This document shows, piece by piece, positions 45,478-56,317 of a stretch of DNA of 64,000 nt; position 1 is the stretch's first letter, and every line of letters starts with the position of its first letter. Position numbers and translations under genes: made by a program. The stretch lies in NCBI GenBank assembly GCA_037103525.1, contig JAZKLR010000542.1:248001-312000 (forward strand). The letters are read 5' to 3'. The DNA is from Ganaspis brasiliensis (taxonomy: Eukaryota > Arthropoda > Insecta > Hymenoptera > Figitidae). The notes below the pieces were generated by a model, which was not told the DNA's origin, did not search any database, and saw only the letters and a program-made list of their open reading frames with translations.

Positions 45478-45868
45478 TATTAAATAATATATAAATAATA
45501 TATAAATAATACTTAAGTACTTTAGAGAAGTCGATTTTTAAAATTTAAGAATAACTTCCCCATAGAAGTTGATCATAAATAACCTAGACATTGCTTTTAT
45601 ACTTGGGTACTTTAATGAAGTCAGCTTTTACTTTTTAAGGTTATCTTCCTGGAGAAGTTGATCAGAAATGATCTAGACATTGATTTAATACTTGGGTACT
45701 TCAGTGAAGTCGGTTTTAACATTTTGAAATTAACTTCCTTGAAGAAGTTGACTGGAAATGAACTGGACATGTGCCGGGTAGTTAAAAACTTTAGAGAAAT
45801 CGATTTTTACATTTTGAGGTTAACTTCCCTGAAGCAGTTGACCAGAAATGAAACGTTACGAAATATGT
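45478..45868 (+). repeat. 90-bp tandem repeat, about four units
   Basis: The GAAGTTGA/GCAGTTGA landmark is at 45565, 45654, 45744 and 45834 (spacing 89, 90 and 90). Each unit also has ACTTYRGTGAAGTCG and TTAACTTCCYTG words. The 90-bp period leaves the last units open in one + frame (45658-45870), giving an imperfect 30-residue repeat peptide. I treat this as a by-product. Confidence 0.7.
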
Positions 45869-46489
45869 GAATTTCCCCTAAACATATGCATCAAATTATT
45901 ATTTGCATATTTTTATTCTTCAATTAAGTTATAAATATATAATATAAAAACATACATAAATTCCAAGTTTGATGCTTACTTTTCACTATAGCAAACATAA
46001 ATAGCTGCAAACGTACAAAAACCGCAATGAAAAAATTAATAATCACAATAATTTATTTAAACAATTATTAATTACAATAATTTATTTCAACAATGGTTAG
46101 AAACAAGAAAAAATTAATAAATAATCACAATAATTTATTTCAACAATTGTTATAAATAAATTCTTTATTTTGAAAAAAGTTAATAAATAGTTACAATAAT
46201 TTGTTTAAACAATGGTTATAAATAAATTTCAAGTTTGATGCTCAGTTTTTCCTATAGCAAATACAAAATACAAAAACAATTGATATAAAATACAAAAACA
46301 ATTAACTAATTAATTAGTTATTTAATTTCATTAATTTAAACAATACAAAACTAATTTATAAATGTAGCGAACTTTTCATTTCGTTTAATTAAAAAAATTG
46401 TAAAAAAGTCTTGAACTTACAACATTTATCAAGTTCTAGTACAAGGGTGCCTTAGAATTTTCACACTGCTCTAAAATCTCTTTTCTCAT
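45869..46489. other. A+T-rich non-coding stretch
   Basis: Contains a diverged direct repeat of AATAATTTATTTMAACAAT (about 46040-46210) and a duplicated AAGTTTGATGCT (45966 and 46231). No gene. Confidence 0.4.
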
Positions 46490-46830
46490 TCTCCCTTTCT
46501 CTCTCTCTCTCTCTCTCTCTCTCAAACAAAGAACATCATCACACCTTTCTCTCTTTCCAATTTTCACGCTACACTGTTGTTGTCTTTGTCTCTTCCAGGC
46601 ACATTCTATACCTTATTCTCTTTTTCTGTACGCACACTATTGTTCTCTTCATCTATTCCTTATTCTTCATCTCTCTTTTTGCTTTCTTGTCCTACTCTAA
46701 CCCAGGTAAATTCTATACCTTACTCTCTCTTACTTGCTGAAAAAGCATGTTCTGTACGCATGCTATTGTTCTCCTATTCTAACCCAGGTAAATTCTATAC
46801 CTTATTCTCTCTTGCTGAGAAAGCATAGCA
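46490..46830 (+). repeat. Pyrimidine-rich simple and tandem repeats
   Basis: A CT dinucleotide run at about 46500-46523 is followed by repeated AACCCAGGTAAATTCTATAC and CTTATTCTCT modules (46690-46815). Open frames here reflect the absence of stop codons in CT-rich DNA. Confidence 0.6.
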
Positions 46831-46964
46831 GTATATCTATATCTATGACTAACTGATTTCTTATATGTATAGGAAAAAAAAGGATTTTTCAAAACGATAT
46901 GAAATAAAGGGAGGTGGATCAAGATAATATGACATAATTTTAATTTATAAACAAGGGTTGACAA

Positions 46965-47655
46965 ATGTTAGATAAGTTCACACAAGTGGGGGAGGGGGGG
47001 GGGAGAAAGAAATTAACGTAATTCATGAGCGTCTCCTAATAACAAAATAATTTTTGTAAAATAATAAATATTTCAAAAATTGTTTAAACAAATAATTCTT
47101 GTTAATCTTTAAATTTTTGTATTATTAACCTATGAAAATTATTTTAAAAAATTATCATAAAAGATGATAAAAGAATTTTAATGAAAGAATAAATATTTTT
47201 TTAAAATAATTTTCATAAGTTAATAATACAAAAAGTTAAAGATTAACAAGAAAGAGCATTATCACAGATCCTTAATACAAAAAGTTAACGATTAAGAACA
47301 ATAATTTTTTTAAATAATTCATTCAATTCATTTAACGTAGAATAGTATTTTCAAAAACATATAAAATAACTTTTTAAAAAGTTAACAATTAAAAAGTATT
47401 TTTTGTTTAAACAATTTATTATTTCACTCAAATTTTTTTGAAATTATAGGAGATCGATAAAGTTGCAAAAATAGAAAAAAATGCAATATCATAGATTAAT
47501 AGTACGAAAAGTTAACAATTAACAACAATTATTCGTTTAGATAATTGTTTCGATTAATTTAACATTGAATAACATTTTTAAAAGCATATAAAATAACATA
47601 GAAAATTGAGAGCCATTCTTTCATTCTTAAGCACAGCAGTATATCTATATATAAT
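46965..47655. other. A+T-rich non-coding stretch with a short inverted repeat
   Basis: CTTGTTAATCTTTAAATTTT (about 47099) and its complement (about 47230-47253) flank AATTATTTTAAAAAA-type arms. A G-run lies at 46985-47001. No gene. Confidence 0.4.
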
Positions 47656-48815
47656 AGGGTGGTTCAAAAAATGGACATTTTTGAATTTTGTATCCGGAAC
47701 AAAAAAAATGGCTACAAATCGAAAAACAGTAAACACGTATTTTTTTGTTTTTTGATCCGACAATATTAAGGGGTGCCGCCCGCACCCCCTATTTTCCCAT
47801 TAAAAATGCATGAAAAAAATGGATTTTTTTAACAAATTTTAAAAAAATAATGAAAATATGATTCAAAAAGGCTCAGAAGTTTATGAGCCCTTGCAAAATG
47901 TTCAAACTTGAAGATAACGTCAATAATTATTATATTTTTACAAATAAACCCCTTTAGGGGGTCCCTAAATAAACAACCCCCAAACGTAAATTTAGCATTT
48001 AAGCTTAAATAGGTCTAAAATATCACGTTTTTACGTCGTTTTTTACAGGCCCTATTAAATTATTAAATTACAGCACTGAATTGATTGATAATTAATTTTT
48101 AATTGTTTAAACAATTTTAAATTGTTTAAACAAATTAGTTTGTTTAAAATCTTAATTTATTCTGTTTTAATAAAATATGTTAATAGCTAACTGTCTGTTG
48201 AATAACTAAAGAGATCGAAAAAAATTATTGACTTATTCAACATTTGTTTAAACAATTAAAATTGTTTAAAAACAATTTTTCATGAAATTTGCTTAATTTG
48301 TTAAAGAATTATACCTGGTTTATTTATCTTCAATTGGAAACTAATTTCAATTGTTTAAATATTTTTAATTTGTTTAAATAATTTTAATTTGTTTCAACAA
48401 ATAATTTTTTTCATTTTTTTCGTTTCTCATAAAATATTTTGTTACCTTACAATTTTTTAGTAACTAAAGAATTACAAAAAATTAGTTAGTTATTGTTTAT
48501 ATGTTTAAACCATTAAAATTGTTTAAAATCAGCTTTTCCTGAAATCTACCTATAGCCATGTATTTTTTTACATGAATTATTGAAAAAATATAACTGGTCT
48601 ATTTATCATTAATTTGCAAGATATTTTCAATTGTTTAAATAATTCTTATTTGTCTAAACAATATTTTTCTCAAGTTTTCAAAACTAAACAAATTTTTTTA
48701 ATAGTATATAATTCCGTCTATTGTTTAAACATATAAACAATAAGTAACTAATTTTTTGTAATTCTTTAGTTACTAAAAAATTGTAAGGTAACAAAATATT
48801 TTATGAAATACACAT
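47656..48815. mobile_element. AGGGTGG-family insertion, one end recognised
   Basis: It starts AGGGTGGTTCAAAAAATGG, followed by CCGGAACAAAAA, a G/C-rich GGTGCCGCCCGCACCCC block and CCCATTAAAAATGCATG, in the same order as the ends of the 37183 and 51461 elements. An inner inverted repeat lies at 48421-48510 against 48718-48809. The right terminus is not visible. BEL gag coding resumes at about 48815, so that is taken as the border. Confidence 0.45.
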
Positions 48816-48817
48816 TT

Positions 48818-49409
48818 ATCTGATATCACACCAAGAGATTAAAGAGCTCGGAAGTTGGATTCCAACTTGTCGTACGTTTTTGAAAGAGGGGATTTTCCGT
48901 TGGGTTTTAGTGCGTTGTTTAACACAAGTTTTAGAAGTTTTCTTACATACACTTCTACTAACAATTTCTCCCTTTCAAACCTACTCTACAAACTTGAAAT
49001 CACTTTATCATAGATTTCACCTGTTGGATGTTATCCCTGTGTAACTTTTTAAACTGACTCCAGAATGGCAACCACTCTTTAATATCCCCACTAAATTTTT
49101 TCAATTTAATTTTAGGTAGTGGGAACAAACGTCTCACTTCCGAATGACTTTGTCTTGGTTAGGAGGATATCGTTTACAAACTTTGATTACTCTGCACTGC
49201 TCCGTTGGATTCATGATACTAAAGACCCCCATCTTAGCATGAAGAAACTTCATTTTACATTCGTCTTTGCTTCTTTCTTCTAACAGCTGGAAATTCACTA
49301 AAACGTCTTGTTTCACCAATGGTAGCGTTGCTAAGATCTCATTAAGCGAGTTCAAAGATCTTGTAAAAGCCCTGCGTACGGCTGATCTGGAGGTTTTCTT
49401 AGCGTCCAT
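48818..49409 (-). pseudogene. gag: BEL/Pao gag N-terminal part (DUF1759-like)
   Basis: From ATG 49409 the minus strand reads MDAKKTSRSAVRRAFTRSLN and VLVNFQLLEERSKDE. After a frame change near 49137 it reads LPLPKIKLKKFSGDIKEWLP, FWSQFKKLHRD and, near 48850, YDKLESNFRAL and SLGVISDK. This order is the start of Pao-type gag (DUF1759-like region). Stops and frameshifts are present and the C-terminal half with zinc knuckles is missing, because the frame runs into the AGGGTGG-family insertion at about 48815. It is preceded by the primer-binding site and 5' LTR of the same element. Confidence 0.7.
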
Positions 49410-49480
49410 CTTGAACACGCCTACAGCGATAGATTTTCACGATTTCAACTCAGGATATTTCACTACAAACACTTTATAGT

Positions 49481-49496
49481 CCTGTCACTGTCGCCA
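49481..49496 (-). other. Primer-binding site of the BEL/Pao element
   Basis: The minus strand reads TGGCGACAGTGACAGG immediately inside the 5' LTR, a common insect LTR-element tRNA primer sequence. Confidence 0.7.
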
Positions 49497-49499
49497 CGA

Positions 49500-49692
49500 A
49501 TTTTACAACTTAAATGAATTCCACATAGGTTTAATTTGAATTCAATTTCAAAACGTGTCTATCTTTACAAAGGGCTTAGTCGAACTGACTATCTTCCTAG
49601 TTACGTCATTTATATTCGGGAACCGAATACTCCCAAAGCATACATTTTAAATTCACAATCTATGCAATTATATTTTTCTTTAATATTCTACA
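49500..49692 (-). repeat. 5' LTR of the BEL/Pao element
   Basis: About 193 bp, TGTAGAATATT...GTTGTAAAAT in element orientation. It matches 38798-38998 with scattered differences and small indels, clearly older than the Gypsy LTR pair. ATAC follows at 49693-49696. Confidence 0.8.
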
Positions 49693-49696
49693 ATAC

Positions 49697-50113
49697 CACT
49701 TTACGGTACGATATTGACACTTTTTTTTTAGAGTGCACGTTACGATTTAACATAGGTATAGATGTTACGAGTAAACATCTTGAATTGAAACATCAAACTT
49801 TAAAAATTTATTTTTCGCAATGTATTCTGCGGCATATTTGTTGTTTATGCATAGAAAGAAATAATTCATAAAATATTCAAAAACTTTTCACTTGAGTTTG
49901 AGACAAGAAAGAGAATTCAGTAGTAATTCAAGACTTATCTATTTAAGGTAAATGTTGATCTAGTTCCCGAAACATTCTAACAGATTAGATAAAAAATAAT
50001 TTTTATATTTTGACTCTTGTCTGTCTGATTTCAAACGTACTATTTACCTGTAGATTAATGATTTAAATAAAATATTTAAAGAAATTACAATTTTTATTTT
50101 TAATCTGAAACAG
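49697..50113. other. Non-coding stretch outside the BEL/Pao element
   Basis: A+T-rich with no recognised gene. It ends in a pyrimidine-rich tract and CAG (50113) that could be the 3' splice site for the exon-like segment at 50114. Confidence 0.35.
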
Positions 50114-50227
50114 AAAAATCCGAAGCTGGAAGATTTGAACAAGCAGTCCCTCGCTCTGAAGCTGAACGCTGCATCCTCCAGACCATTGGTGCGGTTACAA
50201 AACTTTACAAATATTATTCATGACTAA
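50114..50227 (+). CDS. Candidate terminal exon of an unidentified host gene
   Basis: It follows TTTTTATTTTTAATCTGAAACAG and is distinctly less A+T-rich than its flanks. Phase 0 reads KNPKLEDLNKQSLALKLNAA, SSRPLVRLQNFTNIIHD and then TAA at 50225-50227. A second frame (GRFEQAVPRSEAERCILQTI) is also open, so the phase is uncertain. It belongs to no recognised transposon. With the 36865-36930 exon on the same strand and in compatible phase it could form one gene, with an intron of about 13 kb filled by the BEL/Pao and foldback elements. A foldback element starts at its 3' edge and may truncate it. Confidence 0.35.
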   Translation, partial: KNPKLEDLNKQSLALKLNAASSRPLVRLQNFTNIIHD

Positions 50228-51190
50228 TTTTTTCATGAATTTGGGCACTTCTCCGAATATTAAAAAAAAATCCAAAATCGTTTATCGAGCCGTTTTTGAG
50301 AAATCGGGTTTTTTATGTTAAAACATTAACTTTTTCGTATTTTTTGAAAAACATTGTATAATATAACTAAAATAAATTTACATAAAACATATCTTTATAA
50401 AGAGTAAGTATTATTAAAGCTGTTTTGATTTTTTTTTACCTGGCAAAAAAGTGGAATTTAGTTTTATTTTAGTTACATCGCAGATTCAAAAAATTTTTGA
50501 ATGCAAAAAGCTCTTAATTAAATCTGCTACAGGTGCACCGGGACAGATTTATGCAAATTTGCACAGTGATACTACATCTATTACAATGCAGATGAAATAG
50601 ATTTATGTAAATTTTTTCAGTGATAGTACACAATGTATCTTATAAAAAACAAAAAAATTCAATCTTTCAATCTAAAGAAATCGGATATCTCAAAAACCGT
50701 TTCATGCAATATTCTAGATTTTTTTTCAAAATACTTAGAAAAGTATCCAGATTCAAGAGATGGATGAACTTTTACAGTGATATCATATTTAGGATAAAAT
50801 ATGTTTATAATCCCCGTGGCCGTTATTGAGAAAATCGAATTTTTTAAGTTAAAAGATTTAATTTTTCGTTATTCAAGAGAAACATTTTGAGGCATCACTG
50901 TACGAATTTGCATAAATCTTTCCCGGTGCACCTGTAGCAGATTTAATTAAGAGCCTTTTGCACTCAAAATTTTTTTGAATCTATAATGTTATTAATTAAA
51001 ATAAAACTCTTTATAAAGATATGTTTTATGTAAATTTTTTTCAGTTATATAACACAATGTTTTTCATAAAATACGAAAAAGTTAATGTTTTAACATAAAA
51101 ACCGATTTTTCAATAACGGCTTGATAAAAGATTTTGGTGTTTTTTTTTAAATATTCAGAGAAGTGCCCACATACAAGATGTGAAAACAAT
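50225..51190. repeat. ~960-bp inverted-repeat (foldback) element
   Basis: The arms at about 50240-50560 and 50880-51175 are inverted copies (GGGCACTTCTC, ATGTTAAAACATTAACTTTT, ACATAAAACATATCTTTATA and CTGCTACAGGTGCACCGGGA in both). The centre has AAAATATTTAGAAAA-type sequence and no gene. The exact termini are not resolved. Confidence 0.65.
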
Positions 51191-51460
51191 TTTACGGTGA
51201 CAGTACCTTCGGGTTAAAATGTGTAAACCGTGCATATGCACAAGTCACTTATGCATAAGTTAATATTCACTTATCGAAAGTGTATATGCATTTATTGAAA
51301 TAAAGAGACCATTTTTTACTTATTCACATTTATAGAGTGTAGTTGGCCAAAATGACATTTTACCTAATGGGAAATGAACACTGCGCCGACACTGACAGTA
51401 CAGGTGTAGTATGGATAACCGGATTTAAAAGCATTGGACATAATATAGAGTGTCACAATA

Positions 51461-52684
51461 GTGTGGCCCAAAAATGCATAGTAAAAATTTTTTTCGTCGA
51501 AAAGGGCATGACACCACCGGAATTTGTTCCTGTGCGAAAAAAATGAATACGTATTTTTGGATTTTTCAAAATTTCGATATTAACTGGTGCCGCCGGGCAA
51601 CTTAATTTTCCCATGTAAAATGATGGCAAAAATTTCAATTTTCAAACAATTAAAATCATTCGCAAGAGTTTGACAAAAGTTAACATTAAGTTACTAAATA
51701 TTATAGTAGACTCTCTGACGATTAATTTGACCTATATAACTTTTAATTTTGATAATCCTAACCATGTGTAAAACTATCCCAAAGTTGCCCCTTTTTTAAA
51801 TTTTTGCACTTATACGCACTTTGCTCAAGTTAAATCCATGTTTGACATCTTTATAAACAGAAATAGTTATTATTATCTATCGTAAACTAATTGTTAATGT
51901 TTAATTACTTTTTTTACAAATATTTTTAATTATTTGACAATTGTTAAAACAATTAATTTTTTCTAAAAAACCATACGAATGATTTTTTTATGTGTGCACT
52001 GTTATGTTTTTTATGTTCAAACCAACTAATTAGTTTAAACAAATTAATTGTTTTAAAAAAATTATACAAATGACTTTTTTATGTTTTTTTGTAATGTTTT
52101 CGTTGAAATTTTCTATAAAAAATTTTGAAATTTAATTTTACATGAATATAAACATTGCAAAAAAAATAAAAAAGAGTAATTTGTATAATTTTTTAGAAAA
52201 ATCTAATTGTTTAAACCAATTAATTTGTTTAAACAATTGTCAAATAAATTAAAAATATTCGTGAAAATATTAAAAAAACATTAATTAATAGTTTAAGATA
52301 AATAATAATAACTATTTCTGTATATATTTAACTTGAGCAAAGTGCGTATAAGTACAAAAATTTAAAAAAGGGTCAACTTTGGGATAGTTTTATACATGGT
52401 TAGGATTATCAAAATTAAAAGTTATATAGGTCAAATTAATCGTCAGAGAGTCTACTATAAGATCCAGTAACTTAATGTTAACTTTTGTCAAACTCTTGCG
52501 AATGATTTTAATTTTTTGAAAATTTTGCCATGCATTTTATATGGGAAAATTAAGTTGCCCGGTGGCACCAGTTAATATCGAAATTTTGAAAAATCCAAAA
52601 ATACGTATTCACTTTTTTCGCATAGAAACAAATTCCGGGTGTGTCATGCCCTTTTCCAAGAAAAAAGTTATTTGGGCCACCCTA
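51461..52684. mobile_element. Foldback element, AGGGTGGCC family, copy 2
   Basis: The left end TAGTGTGGCCCAAAAATG and right end TTATTTGGGCCACCCTA are inverted. The arms share GAATACGTATTTTTGGATTT, GGTGCCGCCGGGCAAC and TTTGCACTTATACGCACTTT with copy 1 at 37183-38524. The centre is A+T-rich with TTTAAACAATT words. Confidence 0.75.
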
Positions 52685-52730
52685 GTGTGCGCTTTGGGTC
52701 GTCCAATGGGAATTTGCAGTACACACACTT

Positions 52731-54171
52731 CCCTATTGAAAAAACTCATATGAGATCTCATATGAGATCATATGTGGTTTCCTATATAGAAACTCATATG
52801 AAAACTCATGTTCATATAGGAATTCATGTGTGATCATATATAAGATCGCATGTAAAATCGTATATTAAATTGAGACACGATTTGATATGTGAATTCATAT
52901 GGGAAATAGTTGTGTTTTTGACAAGAGATCTTAAATAAGATCTCACATGAGATCTCATATAAGATCACACATGAGATCTCATATACGATCACATATGAGA
53001 TCTCATATAAGATCACATATGAGATCTCATATAAGATCACACATGAGACCATACATGAGATTATACAAATGAATATGCGTTTTTATAAAGAAACTCATGT
53101 GGATTCCTATTTGATTTCGTATGTGAATTCTTATGTCAAATCTTATATCAAATCTCATATCGAATCCCATATCAAATCTCAAAAGCCCTTAATGAACAAC
53201 AGATTTAAATGTTTTCGTCATATACTTATCTGACAAGTATTATTCCTATGCAAAGAGTTTGTTTTTCCATGATTTAGGTCTCTATGTTCTCGTTCTTCTT
53301 ATATATCTTTTCCTCTTCATGTCGATAGTGAGAGAGGATGAACATACAGCCACCTTGTGACAGTTGTCTTAACTAAGACCTACATGAGAACTTATATGAG
53401 ATCTCATGTAGAATCTCATGTGGAATCTCATGTAGGTCTTAGTTAAGACAATTGTCGCAAGGTGGCTGTATGTTCAACCTCTCTCACTATCGACATGAAG
53501 AGGAAAAGATATATAAGAAGACTAGAACATAGAGACCCAAATCATTGAAAAACAAACTCTTTGCAGAGGAATAATACTTGTCAGATAAGTATTAGACGAA
53601 AACATTTAAATATTTGTTGTTCATTAAGAGTTTCTGAGATTTGATATGGAATTCGATATGAGATTTCATATAAGATTTGACATAAGAATTCACATACGAA
53701 ATCAAATAGGAATCCACATGAGTTTCTTTATAGAAACGCATATTCATTTGTATAATCTCACGTATGATCTCATGTGTGAACTTATATGAGGTCTCATGTG
53801 TGATCTCATATGAGATCTCATATGAGATTTCATGTGTCATCTCGTATGAAATCTCATGTGTGATCTTATATGAGATCTCATATGTGATTTTATATGAGAT
53901 CTCATATGTGATCGTATATGAGATCTCATGTGTGATCTTATATGAGATCTCATGTGAGATCTTATCTAAGATCTCTTGTCAAAAACACAACTACATTTCC
54001 CATATGAATTCACATATCAAATCGTGTCTCAATTTCATATACGATTCTACATGCGATCTCATATAAGATCACACATGAATTCCTATATGAACATGAGTTT
54101 TCATATGAGTTTCTATATAGGAAACCACATATGATCTCATATGAGATCTCATGTGAGTTTTTTCAATAGGG
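52731..54171. repeat. 1.44-kb palindrome built from CATATGAGATCTCATATG words
   Basis: The ends CCCTATTGAAAAAACTCA (left) and its complement (right) border arms of roughly 680 bp that mirror each other around a centre near 53410. Each arm contains dozens of ATATGAGATCTCATATG variants (about 20-30-bp imperfect period, themselves palindromic), then a unique part (ACAAACTCTTTGCA, GGTGGCTGTATGTTC, TCTCACTATCGACATGAAGA). The long open frames here are repeat artefacts on both strands. Confidence 0.8.
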
Positions 54172-54262
54172 CAACCTTTCACTTGCTGTCTCACTTTCTC
54201 CCTTTCAAACTCTCATTCTCCCACGCGTTTAGTCTGACATATATGTACACGCCTATACTACT

Positions 54263-54540
54263 GTAGCCGCTTGGCGAAAGCTGACCAGACCATAGACCTA
54301 TACTCCGTAGATTAAAATTAGCCTAAAGCCTAATGAATCGTAATCGCTAATCCTTAATCGTAATAATGAGAGGAAGCAGGACAGAGATATATGTCTGTTC
54401 TACTTTCTCGCATTCTTACAATTAAAGATTAGCGATTACGAGTCATTGTGCTTTAGGATATAATTATAATATATTTAAATAAAAATTAGAATTTACAAAT
54501 CAAAATAAAAATAAAAAATCGTATTTAGAACCGCGAGGAT
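54263..54540. other. Intergenic stretch with an inverted AATCGTAAT/ATTAGCGATTACGA block
   Basis: GCCTAATGAATCGTAATCGC (about 54328) and the inverted form AGCGATTACGAGTCATTGTGC (about 54431) flank about 90 bp. GCCGCTTGGCGAAAGCTGACC near 54266 resembles the end of the 14126 foldback element and may be a solo remnant. Confidence 0.35.
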
Positions 54541-54662
54541 TATCGCCTTCAACAATTTAACGCACGGCCTCATATCAAGGCATAGAGACGGCCTAGCGAC
54601 AACGCGGCGGAGGCGCGTGCATCCCCAACATAGGTCGCTGGTACAGAACTCGCTCCCCTTTC

Positions 54663-54830
54663 ACTCTCTTTCTCTCTCTCTCTCTCTCTTTCAATCACAT
54701 ATTCTTTCTCGTTCATATATTCTCTCTCTCTTTCAATCACATATTCTCTCTTGTTCATATATTCTTTTTCTCTCTTTTAATCACATATTCTATCTCATTC
54801 ATACATTCTCTATCCCCCTCTCTCTATTTA
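54663..54830 (+). repeat. CT-rich simple repeat
   Basis: TCTCTCTCTCTC tracts alternate with TTTCAATCACATATTC and GTTCATATATTC modules about 50-60 bp apart. Confidence 0.65.
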
Positions 54831-54879
54831 ACGAATATAATATTAATAATACTAAAGGTGTAATATATTAAATAAATTG

Positions 54880-55380
54880 AAACAAATTTCACACAAATTA
54901 AAATTTATTAAAATAATTATTTTATTTACAATTACAATTAAACATATCATAAGCTAAGCCAAAATTTTTTCTGTATTGAAGTTAAATCTCACACCATAAA
55001 AACTAAATCATTATCACGTCTTCCATATGAATCCAATTGTTTCGGATTACCTATTCCAAATCAAGATCCCTGGAAAAATAATAAGAAATTAATATCACCT
55101 CTATTATTTCACATAATTAATAAAGCCAATAAAATTAAATCATTTACCTCAAATAGCTTTCCGTCCTCAATTACGTAGTGCCTTTTTTTACAGAAATGTC
55201 TTCGTCACCCCTTTTTTGTAAGCAGCAATCAAAAGGGTCAAGAGTTTATTCTGGTAATTCTGCTGCATACCTGATCAGCTCCTTGACAGGTACAATGTAC
55301 CAATCTCAGTCTCCACTTTAGAACAATCGAACACGGTGTTAAATCCGCCTCTGTTCTCGACCATCACACCACTGACCTAT
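54880..55380. other. Non-coding stretch; no clear gene
   Basis: On the minus strand 55378-55155 has an AG/GT border and patches that look protein-like in different frames, but no frame stays open. It may be an old pseudo-exon. Confidence 0.3.
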
Positions 55381-55640
55381 AATAAATATACATTTAATTA
55401 TACCTATTAGATTTATTATTTTCTTATCATATTATTAATGTTATTAATACTAAGTCATTATTATTATTACTACCATTATTATTAATACCATAACACGATT
55501 ATTATTAACCCCATTATTATTCATATTATTAATATTACTTTCCTCATTATTATTATTATTATTCTTTTTATTCCTTATTATTACTATTATTATTTTCATC
55601 ATTATCATTATTTATTTTGTTATTTTCTTTTTTTTTTTAC
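55381..55640 (+). repeat. ATT-rich microsatellite
   Basis: Imperfect TTATTATTA/ATTATTACT runs. Similar tracts occur at 56216-56310 and 56720-56795. Confidence 0.6.
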
Positions 55641-55917
55641 AAAACAAGTTTAGGAGAGGATTTACGCACTTGTTCGCGTGGGACTCGACCACGTGCTGTG
55701 GTTATACCTCACTAAAACAACCTCTTCCACTCTTGCTTTACATATTCTAATCCACTATTGCTCCATCCGTCTTGAAGGGTAAGCAAAAGCGTGATTCATT
55801 TGCTAGAGTTGTTATTCTCGTTTCTTACACTGTTGTTCTTACCCATTGCCGCTGATGTTCTTAAGCAGTGGTCAAGAACGTTGTTAAATGCTTTTTTAGA
55901 GCTACCGAATAGGATCT

Positions 55918-56206
55918 TATAATGAACAGTGCTGCCGAACCAGCTTGAGAGAGTTCAGAAGAACAGCCTTCTGCATGCGAACCGCCAACGCATCAGCCTT
56001 GTGCTCTCAGCTAGGAATCTTTTGTAATTGGCTAACAAATGAAGCTCGCATCCCTCTTAAACAACCGAGTATAAGAACAATTAATCTGACCCTGTAGCCT
56101 GGATATATTTTACTCGATTCAAACAGGACGTCTTGATACTTTGTCCGTTTTTCATCCTCCTTTTGAGTGATATTGCTCTCAGCAGGTGCCAAAAACTCTA
56201 TCACAC
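55918..56206 (-). pseudogene. Non-LTR retrotransposon relic (C-terminal end of the reverse transcriptase protein)
   Basis: The minus strand reads MIEFLAPAESNITQKEDEKR, TKYQDVLFESSKIYPGYRVR, LIVLILGCLRGM and SFVSQLQKIPS. After an in-frame TGA it reads EHKADALAVRMQKAVLLNSL and KLVRQHCSL. The pattern (acidic start, ExEKxxKYQ, a hydrophobic strand with LG, and a final helix with QKAVLLNS) is that of the region after the reverse transcriptase in R2- or RTE-like non-LTR proteins. The rest of the element is absent. Immediately next to it are ATT microsatellites and a truncated BEL LTR. Confidence 0.55.
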
Positions 56207-56317
56207 AAATGACCTTATTATTGTTATATCATTCTTATTATTATTATTGTTTTTATTTTTTATTATTACTATTATTATTTTGCATTATTATTAATATTGC
56301 AATTTTTATTTTTATTC

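Larger units (their letters stand above)
38798..49692 (-). mobile_element. BEL/Pao LTR retrotransposon, minus strand, interrupted by nested insertions
   Basis: The LTRs are at 49500-49692 (5' in element orientation) and 38798-38998 (3'). ATAC flanks both outer borders (38794-38797 and 49693-49696). A primer-binding site lies just inside the 5' LTR and a purine tract just inside the 3' LTR. The gag start (49409-48818) and the pol end (about 40960-39430) are recognisable. The 7.9 kb between them, where protease and RT would be, is occupied by a foldback palindrome (41103-42861), Helitron-like ends (43375-45183), a 90-bp tandem array and an AGGGTGG-type end. Placement and orientation of all surviving parts agree with one element. 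Confidence 0.8.

Noticed and set aside
53764..54066. 100-codon open frame and its mirror on the other strand in the CATATGAGATCTC palindrome
   Set aside because: The repeated word lacks stop codons in these frames. The peptide is a low-complexity Ile/Ser/Tyr/Glu repeat.
55155..55378. Possible minus-strand exon (GVMVENRGGFNTVFDCSKVE, YVIEDGKLFE)
   Set aside because: Splice-like borders exist, but every frame contains stops and the protein-like patches are in different frames.
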